A stretch of DNA of 64,000 nt, taken from Maridesulfovibrio ferrireducens (GTDB lineage: Bacteria > Desulfobacterota > Desulfovibrionia > Desulfovibrionales > Desulfovibrionaceae). The notes under the pieces are model-generated. The model worked only from the letters and a program-made list of their open reading frames with translations. It had not been told where the DNA came from and ran no database searches. The DNA is taken from contig NZ_JAEINN010000004.1 of assembly GCF_016342405.1 (NCBI RefSeq), positions 1 through 64,000 on the forward strand, given 5' to 3'. The position numbers were made by a program, and so were the translations under genes. This document shows positions 43,734 through 53,403 of the stretch, in pieces (positions within the stretch are counted from its first letter, which is position 1; each line of letters begins with the position of its first letter).

Positions 43734-46700
43734 TTGTTTTTTAATTCTTTAAGTAAAAGCCGCATTTTTAAAATGCTGAAACACGGGATGTATGTAGTTG
43801 TGCTCTCGATGTTTTTTTTGTCCGTTTCGGCAAAAAAATTATACTGTGCCCAAGTTCAAGATAATAAAAAATCTTATGCCGTTTTTAGCGGCGATAAAGT
43901 TCGGTATGCACAAAATCCACGTTCTGGAAATGTTCAGAAAACTTCTTCCGGGAATGAATCCTCTCAAAGTAAGTTTAGGAATAAGGCTGATCCGGCATTG
44001 GATTTCAGCGTTTTGGGTGAAGTTGTCATTCTTTTGCTGTTTGTCATTCTGTTAATATTTTTTTGGAATCGTAAGCTTTTTAAGTTGAATCAGATTTTAA
44101 ATGAAGAAGTTGCGCAGCGCAGAAGGATGGAGAGTGTTCAGAGTTCACTGTACCGTATAACTCTTGCTGTTACGGAAGTCTCGGGCATGGAAGAGTTTTA
44201 TTCTATAGTACAAAAACATATTAACGAGTTTATGTATGCTCGTAATTTTTATATTGCTTTTTATGACCAAGAAAAGGATGTGCTTAGCTTTCCTTATTTT
44301 ACTGAAGACGTGGAGCCTATTCCTCCTCCAAGGTCTCTCGCAAAGGGTTTTACAGATTATGTGATAAGAACAGGTACTCCTTTGCTGGCGGACAGACGTA
44401 AACAGGCTGAGCTTATCTCGCTCGGTGAGCTGGAGATAATTGGAGCTCCTTCGGTTGTATGGCTCGGAGTTCCTCTTATCCATGAGGGGCGCACTATAGG
44501 TGTTTTAGCTGTGCAAAGTTATGATGAGTCGGAAATTTTAGATGAAGGGGATTTAGATATTCTCTTGTTTCTTTCTCCTTATGTCGGAATTGCGTTTGAC
44601 CGGCTTCAATTGCATGAGCAGGCCCGTTTGAAAGCCTTGGCTTTACAAGAAAGTGAAGAGCGATTCAGGACTCTTTTTGAAGAATCATCTGATGCTGTAG
44701 TTTTAATAGATAATGAGCTTATCGTTCAGTGTAACCGGGCCGCCTATAAACTTCTGCACATGAATTCAAGTTCAGAGCTGATAGGCTTAAGCCCGAAAGA
44801 GGCGGGGCCTGAGTATCAGCCTGACGGAAGTTCTTCTTTGGAAAAGTTTCGCCGTATTGCAGGAGAGTGTTTGCTCAATGGGGCAGATCGTTTTGAGTGG
44901 ATTCTAAAAAAAGCTGACGGCGAGGTTTTTCCGGTTGAAGTTTTGCTCACCCCGATCATGTATAAAGGGAAAAATATACTCCACGTTGTCTGGCGTGATA
45001 TTACAGAAAGAAAAAAAGCAGAAGAAGCTTTAATTGAACGGGAAGTAAAATATAGAGCTCTTTTTGATTATGCGAATGATGCAATTGTTTTAATGGATTT
45101 AAACGGCAATTTCGTGAGTGCCAACCCGGAAGCTCTCTCCATGTTCCGTTGTCACTCGGAAGAGGAATTTAAATATCTTTCGCCGGCAAATCTTATGCCT
45201 AAAATGCAACCGGATGGGGTTTCTTCTGTTGTTTCTTTTGCAGCACATATTCAAACTGCACTTGAGTCAGGAAGTCTGGAGTATGAGGGAGTAGGTAAAC
45301 GTATAGATGGGGGAGAGTTCTACGTTAATGTTCGAATTCGCCCTCTCGTAGTTAATGGAAAAACTCTTTTGCTTGGGACACTCCGTGATATTACCGAAAA
45401 AAGAGCCAGTCGCGCGGAAATTGAACGCTCTGTTTCATTGCTTACCGCAACAATAGAATCCTCAGCTGATGGTATTTTGGCGGTTGACGGATACGGACTG
45501 GTTGTCGCGTGGAACAGTCGGTTTGCCAATATGTGGGATATTCCTGAGCAATTTTTAAATGATGGAATCGTAACCGATATTTTTGGGCTTATTCTTGATC
45601 TGGTGGAAGGTCCAAAGTCGGCAAGCGACAAAATATGGAACTTTCCATTTGAGTCTGAACCGAATCATGTCGATGAATTTATTCTGAAAGATGGAAGGAT
45701 TATTGAAAGATATTCAAATTCTCAGCGCATTGGTTCCGAAGTAGTAGGGAGGGTTTGGAACTTTAGAGATGTGACAGATAGGCGTAAAAGTGAAAAGGCT
45801 TTGGAAGAATCATATCGTCGCTTAAATGATATAATTGAATTTTTGCCTGACCCTACGATGGTTGTCGATGCCGAAGGAGTCCTTGTCGCATGGAATAAAG
45901 CCATGGAGGATGTTACGGGAGTGTCGAAGGAGAATATGGTAGGTAAAGGCAATTATGAATATGCGTTACCTTTTTATGGAGTTCGTAAACCTATTCTGCT
46001 CAACTGGGCCATTGATGCAGAAGAAGCTATCCCTTCGGATATGTACGAATATGTTCAGCGTAAGGGAAATGTGTTGTTTGGAGAGGTTTATGCGCCAAAA
46101 GTTTTTGGAGGAGAAGGTGCGTATTTTTGGGGCGTGGCTTGTCCACTCCGTGATGCTTCAGGGAAGATTTATGGCGGGATAGAATGTTTGCGTAATGTTA
46201 CTGATCGCCGCCGAGTTGCAAGAGAACTTAATCGGGCCAAGTTGGACGCAGAAGCTGCGACCCGTGCCAAATCTGAATTTTTGGCAAATATGAGCCATGA
46301 AATACGGACTCCGATGAACAGCATCATCGGACTTGGGCATCTGGTATTAAATTCTATTCTTGATACTACTCAGCGGGAGTGTCTGGAAAAAATGATGTCT
46401 TCAGCTGATTCTTTGCTTTCGATTATTGATGAGATTCTTGACTTTTCAAAAATTGAAGCAGGCAAACTTGTGCTGGAAAATACCGAGTTTGCGCTTGATA
46501 ATGTTCTTGATAAACTTTGCAATCTGGTTGCAATTAAGGCTGAACAGAAAGGTCTGGATTTTGTTTTATCAGTTGCTCCTGATGTTCCGCATCGCATAAT
46601 AGGTGATCCTCTTCGTTTGGGACAAATTCTTACAAATCTTACGAATAATGCAATAAAATTTACAAAGGAAGGAGAGGTTTCACTTCTTATTTCCTGTGTT

Positions 46701-48476
46701 GGTGAATGTCATAATCCGTCCGATATTTGTCTTAAATTTATTGTCCGGGATAGCGGGATAGGGCTAAGTAAAGAAGAAATAGAAGAATTATTTAAATCTT
46801 TTAGTCAGGCAGATGCTTCAACTACCCGCAAATTCGGAGGGACCGGATTAGGGCTTGCTATATCAAAAAGCCTCGTCAATTTGATGGGTGGGGCTATAAG
46901 CGTTGAAAGTCAGCCGGGTTTAGGAAGTTCTTTTGAGTTTGATATAAATTTTATAAATGCTGAAACTCAGCCCAGTCTGATTATGCCTTCCAGCACTCAC
47001 GGAATGAGAGTTCTCGTAATCGATGAGAACAGTACTTCGAGAGAGTTTCTCGGGGCATGGCTTAAGTATTTATCTTTTGATGTCGTTTTAGAATCTTCTA
47101 CTGATTCAGGTATTGATCAATTACAATCAGATTGGGCCGACGGCGCGAAAACAGATTTAATTATTATGGATTATAATCCTCTTCATACGGATGGTTTTGA
47201 AGAAGTTGCTTTGATCCGGTCTCTTCCTGATTTAATTGATATTCCAATTGTCATGATGATTCCTGTCGGGGTGGGAGAAGATGTTCGTAAACAAGCGTCG
47301 CTTAGCGGAGTAAATGGGTTTATTTCTAAACCTGTGACACGAGTTTCTTTGTATCAGTCTGTTAAAGCTGCATTCAAATTTGATACGGACCTAAAAAAAG
47401 ATTCATCTGTTTGGAATAATATGCAGAACATCTCCGGGGTTAAACGGCGTAAAATCAAGGCTCTTTTGGTTGAAGATAATAAACTTAACCAGTACGTGGC
47501 AACAAAGATGCTTGAAAGTTTTGGAATCGGCGTGACTGTTGCTGAAAATGGGCGCCAGGCTTTGGATGCTTTGTGGTCCGCTCCGTATGATATTGTATTA
47601 ATGGATATTCAGATGCCTGAGATGGATGGGCTTACCGCTACACGGATAATCCGTTCGGATGAGCACTATAAAGATCTGCCTATTTTAGCAATGACAGCTC
47701 ATGCCATGCCGGGTGATCTCGAAAAAAGTTTAGAAGCCGGTATGAATGAACACATAACTAAGCCTATATCTCCCGTAACTCTTTTAGATGTTTTGAAAAA
47801 GTATATTAAATCAACTGCTTTTAGTTATGTTCCCATCAGCGGCGGAGAAGAGCAGGATGGTATAGATATTCCTGAAGTTCCGGGAATTGATATTGTAAAA
47901 GGACTAAGTAATGTCGGGGGTAATAAAAAAGGGTATCTTCGAGTTTTGAAGGGATTCAGACATTATTACGGGAACTTTGCTGATGATTTAAAAATGTTGA
48001 TTGATAATTCTGAATTTGAAAAAGCCGCAATTAAAATTCATTCTCTTAAAGGGGTAAGTGGTAATGTCGGAGCACAGCATCTTTATGAATTATGTCGGAT
48101 TATCGAGGGTGAAATTCATGAATTTGATGAAGACAGAATGGCTTCTTCTTTAAAGCTATTTGCTTCAGAGCTGTTGAAAATCATTAAGGGATTAAGTGTG
48201 TTGCCTGGTGCTTATAAAAGTGAAAACAATGAATATATAAATGATAAAGATAAAAGTTTTGAGCTTATAAATGAATTATATAAACTTCTTAAAGAAGGAG
48301 ATGCCGATTCTTATGACGTGCTTGAAGAATTGGTAAGATTTCTTGATCCTGAACAGTTTGAGGGACAGCTTCAAAAGTTGACGCAGCATATTGATAACTT
48401 GGATTTTGATGAGTGCTGCTTGGTTTTGGAAAAAATTGCAGCAGAACTTGGTATCACTCTTAGAAAAAGGTCATGA
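43734..48476 (+). CDS. Multi-domain hybrid sensor kinase (GAF-4xPAS-HisKA-HATPase-2xREC-HPt)
   Basis: The 1580-residue membrane kinase starts at TTG 43734 with AGGGAG 5 bases upstream. Two hydrophobic segments (about 16-36 and 100-120) flank a short periplasmic loop. Then come a GAF domain (about 140-300), four PAS domains (about 310-815), HisKA with ANMSHEIRTPMN (about 850), HATPase (DSGIGLS, GGTGLGLAI), a first receiver (about 1095-1215, Asp in IIMDYNP), a second receiver (about 1240-1360, VLMDIQMPEMDG) and an HPt domain with HSLKGVSGNVGA (about 1450). This is a complete internal phosphorelay. Its natural output is the diguanylate cyclase encoded one base downstream. Confidence 0.92.
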   Translation: MFFNSLSKSRIFKMLKHGMYVVVLSMFFLSVSAKKLYCAQVQDNKKSYAVFSGDKVRYAQNPRSGNVQKTSSGNESSQSKFRNKADPALDFSVLGEVVILLLFVILLIFFWNRKLFKLNQILNEEVAQRRRMESVQSSLYRITLAVTEVSGMEEFYSIVQKHINEFMYARNFYIAFYDQEKDVLSFPYFTEDVEPIPPPRSLAKGFTDYVIRTGTPLLADRRKQAELISLGELEIIGAPSVVWLGVPLIHEGRTIGVLAVQSYDESEILDEGDLDILLFLSPYVGIAFDRLQLHEQARLKALALQESEERFRTLFEESSDAVVLIDNELIVQCNRAAYKLLHMNSSSELIGLSPKEAGPEYQPDGSSSLEKFRRIAGECLLNGADRFEWILKKADGEVFPVEVLLTPIMYKGKNILHVVWRDITERKKAEEALIEREVKYRALFDYANDAIVLMDLNGNFVSANPEALSMFRCHSEEEFKYLSPANLMPKMQPDGVSSVVSFAAHIQTALESGSLEYEGVGKRIDGGEFYVNVRIRPLVVNGKTLLLGTLRDITEKRASRAEIERSVSLLTATIESSADGILAVDGYGLVVAWNSRFANMWDIPEQFLNDGIVTDIFGLILDLVEGPKSASDKIWNFPFESEPNHVDEFILKDGRIIERYSNSQRIGSEVVGRVWNFRDVTDRRKSEKALEESYRRLNDIIEFLPDPTMVVDAEGVLVAWNKAMEDVTGVSKENMVGKGNYEYALPFYGVRKPILLNWAIDAEEAIPSDMYEYVQRKGNVLFGEVYAPKVFGGEGAYFWGVACPLRDASGKIYGGIECLRNVTDRRRVARELNRAKLDAEAATRAKSEFLANMSHEIRTPMNSIIGLGHLVLNSILDTTQRECLEKMMSSADSLLSIIDEILDFSKIEAGKLVLENTEFALDNVLDKLCNLVAIKAEQKGLDFVLSVAPDVPHRIIGDPLRLGQILTNLTNNAIKFTKEGEVSLLISCVGECHNPSDICLKFIVRDSGIGLSKEEIEELFKSFSQADASTTRKFGGTGLGLAISKSLVNLMGGAISVESQPGLGSSFEFDINFINAETQPSLIMPSSTHGMRVLVIDENSTSREFLGAWLKYLSFDVVLESSTDSGIDQLQSDWADGAKTDLIIMDYNPLHTDGFEEVALIRSLPDLIDIPIVMMIPVGVGEDVRKQASLSGVNGFISKPVTRVSLYQSVKAAFKFDTDLKKDSSVWNNMQNISGVKRRKIKALLVEDNKLNQYVATKMLESFGIGVTVAENGRQALDALWSAPYDIVLMDIQMPEMDGLTATRIIRSDEHYKDLPILAMTAHAMPGDLEKSLEAGMNEHITKPISPVTLLDVLKKYIKSTAFSYVPISGGEEQDGIDIPEVPGIDIVKGLSNVGGNKKGYLRVLKGFRHYYGNFADDLKMLIDNSEFEKAAIKIHSLKGVSGNVGAQHLYELCRIIEGEIHEFDEDRMASSLKLFASELLKIIKGLSVLPGAYKSENNEYINDKDKSFELINELYKLLKEGDADSYDVLEELVRFLDPEQFEGQLQKLTQHIDNLDFDECCLVLEKIAAELGITLRKRS

Positions 48477-48477
48477 A

Positions 48478-49389
48478 ATGGATGAAAAAGCAAAAATTTT
48501 AGTTGTGGATGATGAGCGCCTGAACCTCAATGTTCTTGCTGACTTATTACGGCAGGACTATAAAGTTATACTGGCAAAAAATGCTAATCAGGCTTTAGAT
48601 CGTATAAATGCGGAGTTTCCTCCCGACCTTATTTTGCTTGATGTGGTTATGCCGGAAATGGACGGCTATGCTTTGCTGCATAAGATTAAAGAGCAGGAAT
48701 TATCTAAAAATATTCCGGTTATTTTCATAACAGCTCTTGATTCAAAGCAGGACGAAGCTCGCGGGCTGGAAATGGGCGCTGTTGATTACATTCATAAGCC
48801 TTTTCATCCGTCCATTGTAAAAGCCAGAATTAAGAATCACCTCATAATTTCCAGACAGCGAAAACTCCTTGAAGGATTAGCAAATCTTGACGGACTGACG
48901 GAGATGCCTAATCGTCGGAGTTTTGAAATTGCGGTGGAAAAAGAATGGCGTAGATGTCTGCGGTCAGGAGATGTAATCTCTCTTGCTATGCTGGATGTGG
49001 ATTGTTTTAAGCAGTACAACGATAACTATGGGCATGCTGCAGGTGATGAAGCTCTGAGAAACGTCGCCAATGTTCTTACTCGTGAGATAAAGCGTCCGGC
49101 TGATCTTGCAGCTCGTTTCGGAGGAGAGGAGTTTGTTATTCTGTTGCCGGAGACTGATGCTGAAGGAGCTAAATTTAAAGCAGAAAAGGTGCGCGCGGCG
49201 GTTGAGGCTTTACAAGTTGTTCATGGATTTTCTTCTGCGGGGCAATTCCTGACAGTCAGCATTGGCGGGGTAACGGTATCTCCTTCAATGTCGTCAAAGC
49301 CGCTGGATATGACTGTGGGGGCAGATTCTATGTTGTATGAAGCTAAACGCCGCGGTAGAAATATGGTTTTATGGACTGATCTGAGCTGA
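48478..49389 (+). CDS. Response regulator diguanylate cyclase (REC-GGDEF)
   Basis: The 303-residue protein starts at the ATG at 48478, one base after the kinase stop; a longer frame from 48391 is overlap. The receiver (about 5-120) has LLDVVMPEMDG with the phospho-acceptor Asp. The GGDEF domain (about 135-300) has the active motif FGGEEF and an I-site RPAD five residues before it, so c-di-GMP made here should feed back. Phosphotransfer from the HPt domain of the upstream kinase probably triggers dimerisation and activity. Confidence 0.93.
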   Translation: MDEKAKILVVDDERLNLNVLADLLRQDYKVILAKNANQALDRINAEFPPDLILLDVVMPEMDGYALLHKIKEQELSKNIPVIFITALDSKQDEARGLEMGAVDYIHKPFHPSIVKARIKNHLIISRQRKLLEGLANLDGLTEMPNRRSFEIAVEKEWRRCLRSGDVISLAMLDVDCFKQYNDNYGHAAGDEALRNVANVLTREIKRPADLAARFGGEEFVILLPETDAEGAKFKAEKVRAAVEALQVVHGFSSAGQFLTVSIGGVTVSPSMSSKPLDMTVGADSMLYEAKRRGRNMVLWTDLS

Positions 49390-49414
49390 TTGGTTTTGTT
49401 ACATTGCTTGTAGA

Positions 49415-52129
49415 TTAAAGATATTGTTCTTCAGGTTCCTGCGAACTGTCCGTAGGGAACCAGATGTTGAAGGATGTTCCTTCTCCTAAAGTACTTTCGC
49501 ACTCGATCCTTCCTTTTAGAGCTCTGGTCACAAGGTTGTATACTAGATGCATCCCCAGTCCCGTGCTGCCGGAGCTTCGCTTTGTAGTGTAAAAGGGATC
49601 ATATATTTTGAGTAGTTGTTCATTATCCATGCCTATCCCGTCATCTGAATATTTGAAAAGAATTCCATTACCGCTCTTTTTTGCTTCAATTGTTATTAAT
49701 CCTTGTTTGTTGTTCGGAAAAGCATGAGTCAGAGAGTTGGTTATAAGGTTCGAAATTACCAGCATGAGAGAGCCGGGAGAAATTGTGATATCGATGTCCT
49801 CAGGGCATTTTACTTCCAACGTGTGATTATGACCTTTAAGTTTGGGTTTCAGGGATATAAGTATTCCTTGGATATAATCCAGAAGATTAATATTTCGCAG
49901 GTCTTCTGATGACTGGTCTACAGCTAACTGTTTGAAGTCACTTATTAATTTTGCGGATCTGTCAAGGTTTTTCACAATGTTTATAAGCGCAACGGAACTC
50001 GTAGCGATATATTTTTCAAGGTCTGACTTTTTCAAGGAATTATCTGAAAATTGTGTTTGCAGATTGTCGGTTATTTCTTTCAAGTAGGAAGTTCCAGTTA
50101 CACCGATACCCAGTGGGGTATTTACTTCGTGCGCTATGCCTGCGACCAGTTCTCCCAGTGAGGCCATTTTTTCTGTTTCAACAAGTTTATTTTGGGTCTG
50201 GCGTAATTCATCCATTGATTTTACCAGAGCTGTGTTTGCATTCTCAAGTTCAATTGTCCGCATGGAAACTCTTTCCACCAGCTCCTTATTCATATGCTGG
50301 AGTGTGCTTTCTGCTTCTTTTATGCGGGTTATATCCATGGATATAGTAAGAATAGCCGGTGTATTAGTTGCTGTTGATGTATAGGGTACTTTTGTTGTTT
50401 CAAGCCAGTGTATATTTCTGTCCTTGTCCAGATAGCTTTCTTCGATTGAAAGCTTTTCATTTCGCTCTACAACTCTTTCGTTATCACCTAATATTCGTGT
50501 GACATCATCATGGTTATCTATGACTTCGGTTAAGTTTTTCCCGGTAATATTATCGGTGGATTTCTGCAGTCTTTCAGCTTTGTTTTCATTTACCAGAAGG
50601 AATTTGCCATGGATGTCATTTGCAAATATTTCTTGAGGAAGAAGATCAATAATTTGTCTAAGTCTAGCTTCGCTTTCAAGAGCTTTTTTTACCGCATTTT
50701 TGTTTTCAGTAATGTCCTGTCCCTGCAGCAATATGAAATTAGCTCTTCCATTCGGGTCCATTTTTACAGGTGAGAAAGTCCACGCAAAAAAAGGTTTCTC
50801 TCCTGATTTTGTCAGTATAGGTATTTCAACGATTGGTGGATTTTGTCCCGATGCGGCTCGCGCCAAGTATTGCTCCACATCTTGTGAATACTCGGGAGGG
50901 AAGAACTCTATCAGAGCATTTCCATGAAAATTTTTATGTGAAAATTTAGCCAGTTTTTCAGCGGCAGGATTCATATCCATAATTTTACCGTGAAGATCAC
51001 AGTTGATTATTGGAGCTTTGGCAGATGAAAAAAGTTTGGATATATATGTGCTTTTTTCATGTAGATTTTCAACCATTGTTTCAAGGGTTTCCCCTAGCTG
51101 GTTGAATTCCTTTACTTGTCCTTTTATAAAAGAAGCATCGCTGGTTCCTTTTACAACCGAATCAGCGTAATCAGTCAGTTTCTTTAGTGCTGTGAGAATT
51201 CGTTTTTGCATTATCCATGCAGTACTGAAAGAGAGTAGTATCGCAAGCGAGAGCATCATCCCCAAGCTTTTCATAAAACCCAGTTTAAGAGATTGAAATG
51301 AGGGGTTGATTCGTGAAAAACTGAAAAGCAAAGGGCTTTCAGCCTGATTCGAAAGTAGTTGTATTGTAGAAAATATGAGATTTTCTTTAACTACAAAATT
51401 TCCTGGCAAAGCATTATGGGCCCAGCTGATGAGCTCACTGATGGTTTCGCCGGAAGGATTGCTGGTGCTGATCAGTACTCTTTTTTTGCTTATCAGTACC
51501 GCGTCAATGGCGGAGGATGTTTTTTTTAAATTGTCTAAAAAAGAAACATTAGAATTTAAGTCGATCCCTCCATAAAGTATTCCAACAACTTCTCCGGTTT
51601 GATCATTGGTGACAGGTACAGCACAAACCAGAATTGTTTTAATATTGTCTCGTGTTCTGAATGATAAATGAGTCCACGTGGGTAATGTTGTAAGAGCATT
51701 TTTATGTTTTGTTTTGAGCTGAATGACAGGTATTTCAACAATTCCGGCATTAACCCAGCGCTCTCCCCCCTTGAATACGTCAAGAATATCCAAAAGATAT
51801 CCTTGTTTAGAACTTAGAAAGTTATATAATTGTTGTTCAATAAAATCTGAATCTCCTGTGACAAGCGCTCCCTTGAAGTCTGGAGATATTGATAATTCAA
51901 TTAAATCATCTTTTATATCCCCAAGAGTGTTATCCAGAGAAAGTCCTATAATACTTTCGGTTTTTTCAATATCAAGAGCCAGCTCATTTTCAAGGGTTGA
52001 TTTAGAGAGGTAAAAGGACCATGAAAAAATAAAAATTACCATAATAAGAAGCAGTCCAAGCATAGGAATGATTATTTGGGATGTAAGCCTGAGCGGGCCT
52101 TTCTTGAGAAGTTTGTTCAAGTTAATCAT
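49415..52129 (-). CDS. LuxQ-like membrane sensor histidine kinase
   Basis: The 904-residue kinase has a first transmembrane helix (about 20-42), a periplasmic domain of about 245 residues with PVTNDQTGEVVGILYGGIDL (a LuxQ-like stretch) and a second helix (about 288-310). HAMP, at least two PAS domains (about 365-610), a coiled coil, HisKA (GIAHEVNTPLGIGVTG) and HATPase (SDDGIGMD, GSTGLGMHL) follow. Unlike Vibrio LuxQ it has no receiver domain. It begins 3 bases after a gene for a LuxP-like binding protein, so its periplasmic domain probably docks to that protein and senses autoinducer-2 or a related sugar. Confidence 0.85.
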   Translation of the reverse strand: MINLNKLLKKGPLRLTSQIIIPMLGLLLIMVIFIFSWSFYLSKSTLENELALDIEKTESIIGLSLDNTLGDIKDDLIELSISPDFKGALVTGDSDFIEQQLYNFLSSKQGYLLDILDVFKGGERWVNAGIVEIPVIQLKTKHKNALTTLPTWTHLSFRTRDNIKTILVCAVPVTNDQTGEVVGILYGGIDLNSNVSFLDNLKKTSSAIDAVLISKKRVLISTSNPSGETISELISWAHNALPGNFVVKENLIFSTIQLLSNQAESPLLFSFSRINPSFQSLKLGFMKSLGMMLSLAILLSFSTAWIMQKRILTALKKLTDYADSVVKGTSDASFIKGQVKEFNQLGETLETMVENLHEKSTYISKLFSSAKAPIINCDLHGKIMDMNPAAEKLAKFSHKNFHGNALIEFFPPEYSQDVEQYLARAASGQNPPIVEIPILTKSGEKPFFAWTFSPVKMDPNGRANFILLQGQDITENKNAVKKALESEARLRQIIDLLPQEIFANDIHGKFLLVNENKAERLQKSTDNITGKNLTEVIDNHDDVTRILGDNERVVERNEKLSIEESYLDKDRNIHWLETTKVPYTSTATNTPAILTISMDITRIKEAESTLQHMNKELVERVSMRTIELENANTALVKSMDELRQTQNKLVETEKMASLGELVAGIAHEVNTPLGIGVTGTSYLKEITDNLQTQFSDNSLKKSDLEKYIATSSVALINIVKNLDRSAKLISDFKQLAVDQSSEDLRNINLLDYIQGILISLKPKLKGHNHTLEVKCPEDIDITISPGSLMLVISNLITNSLTHAFPNNKQGLITIEAKKSGNGILFKYSDDGIGMDNEQLLKIYDPFYTTKRSSGSTGLGMHLVYNLVTRALKGRIECESTLGEGTSFNIWFPTDSSQEPEEQYL

Positions 52130-52132
52130 AAA

Positions 52133-53257
52133 TTAATCCTCAGCACGTCCTGAGTAACGGAAACTTTTATTTTTTAGGAGGTCCAATTTTTGAGGATTGA
52201 TTCCTTTTTCTATAAGCTCAAGTCTACCTGAAAAAATAAGAGGTAATTTTTTAGATTCTCCTAACATATCAAGAATGACAGCGTCCGCCATTGCAACTCC
52301 ATTGTCATCGTTTATTCGCATTACAGTTACATCCATTTCTCCTTTCTGGATAGCCTTGAGTTCAGAAGATCCTCCCCCCCATCCGTTAACCATAATTTTC
52401 CCGATCATATTTTTTTTGCGGAGGGCCTCTATAGCTCCTAAGGCTATATCTGTAGAACAAGCGTAAATAAATTTTATGTCAGGATTTTTTTCAATGATAG
52501 CTAGAGTGGCAAGCCTTGCCTTTTCTTTATTTATTCCAGTTTGATAGACCGAAACAAGCTCAAGATTTGTATTGTTATCCATGTAAGAAACAAAAGTTTT
52601 CCCTCTTACTTCGCTGAGATATCCCGGGTCGGGAAGAAGTATTGCATAACGCCCGTTTCCATATGTTTTTTCAGCAAAATATTCAGCAAGCATTTGGGAG
52701 CCGGTTACATGGTCAAATCCAATATACATCATGGGTTGTTTGTCGGTCCATGCTTTAAGAGGTGTTGTTATGTTCTGGAGTATTATTTTAGGTTTGTTCT
52801 TAATTAAAAGAGGTTCAATCATTCTTTGATGTCTGAGGGTATCAATCGTGAAAATAAGATAATTCGGATCAGTTGCTAATGCTTCTTTGAAGACGGTATT
52901 CTGCTCGCGGAATGTTGCTGTGGGTTTTAAGAAAAAAGAGTGTATTTGAGGTGTGATGCCATGTTGCTTCAGACGTAAGAGAAAAGATTTACTGCTTCTG
53001 TTCCAGTAATCAGAAATCTGTTTGCCTGGATATACCATTGCGATCGAGACGGTTAAGTTTTTATTTAAGGGAGGAGGAGAGTCTTTTTTAATCAATTCAT
53101 TAAAATCAGTTGTTTTAGAAATTTCGTCTGAATTTAATTTATAAAAATCTTCAAGAAGATAGTAGTCTGCGGCCTTTGCTGTGGGAAGGTGTATAGCGCT
53201 AACCAGTAAGAATACTGTCAGTATTATGAAATAATAGTTTTTATATGATGAGCTCAT
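52133..53257 (-). CDS. luxP: LuxP-like periplasmic autoinducer-2 binding protein
   Basis: The 374-residue precursor has a signal peptide (ends AIHLPTAKA). Many stretches match Vibrio LuxP as I recall it: SIAMVYPGKQISDYWNRS, YLIFTIDTLRHQRMIEPLL, IILQNITTP, IYACSTDIALGAIEAL, NGWGGGSSELKAIQKGEMDV and a C-terminal FRYS. LuxP binds the furanosyl borate form of AI-2 and controls the kinase LuxQ. The adjacent kinase with a periplasmic domain completes the pair. Whether it binds AI-2 or another furanose cannot be told from sequence. No luxS was seen in the window. Confidence 0.85.
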   Translation of the reverse strand: MSSSYKNYYFIILTVFLLVSAIHLPTAKAADYYLLEDFYKLNSDEISKTTDFNELIKKDSPPPLNKNLTVSIAMVYPGKQISDYWNRSSKSFLLRLKQHGITPQIHSFFLKPTATFREQNTVFKEALATDPNYLIFTIDTLRHQRMIEPLLIKNKPKIILQNITTPLKAWTDKQPMMYIGFDHVTGSQMLAEYFAEKTYGNGRYAILLPDPGYLSEVRGKTFVSYMDNNTNLELVSVYQTGINKEKARLATLAIIEKNPDIKFIYACSTDIALGAIEALRKKNMIGKIMVNGWGGGSSELKAIQKGEMDVTVMRINDDNGVAMADAVILDMLGESKKLPLIFSGRLELIEKGINPQKLDLLKNKSFRYSGRAED

Positions 53258-53352
53258 TGTATTCCCTTTGGGGTTTTAAAGAACGAGCTTATCATATCAG
53301 GTTTGCAGTTAAAAGTAATTGTAAGAAGAAAGATGTGTCAAAGATATAAAGA

Positions 53353-53381
53353 CTGCGGACATCCCTTGAGAATGCCCGCAG
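53353..53381 (-). terminator. Terminator-like hairpin after the queuosine transporter gene
   Basis: CTGCGGACAT (53353-53362) and ATGCCCGCAG (53372-53381) pair over 10 positions with one wobble or mismatch around a 9-base loop. On the minus strand a TCTTTATATCTTT tract follows. It should end the transporter transcript before luxP. Confidence 0.65.
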
Positions 53382-53403
53382 ATATTAAAAGAACCCGTAA
53401 TTA

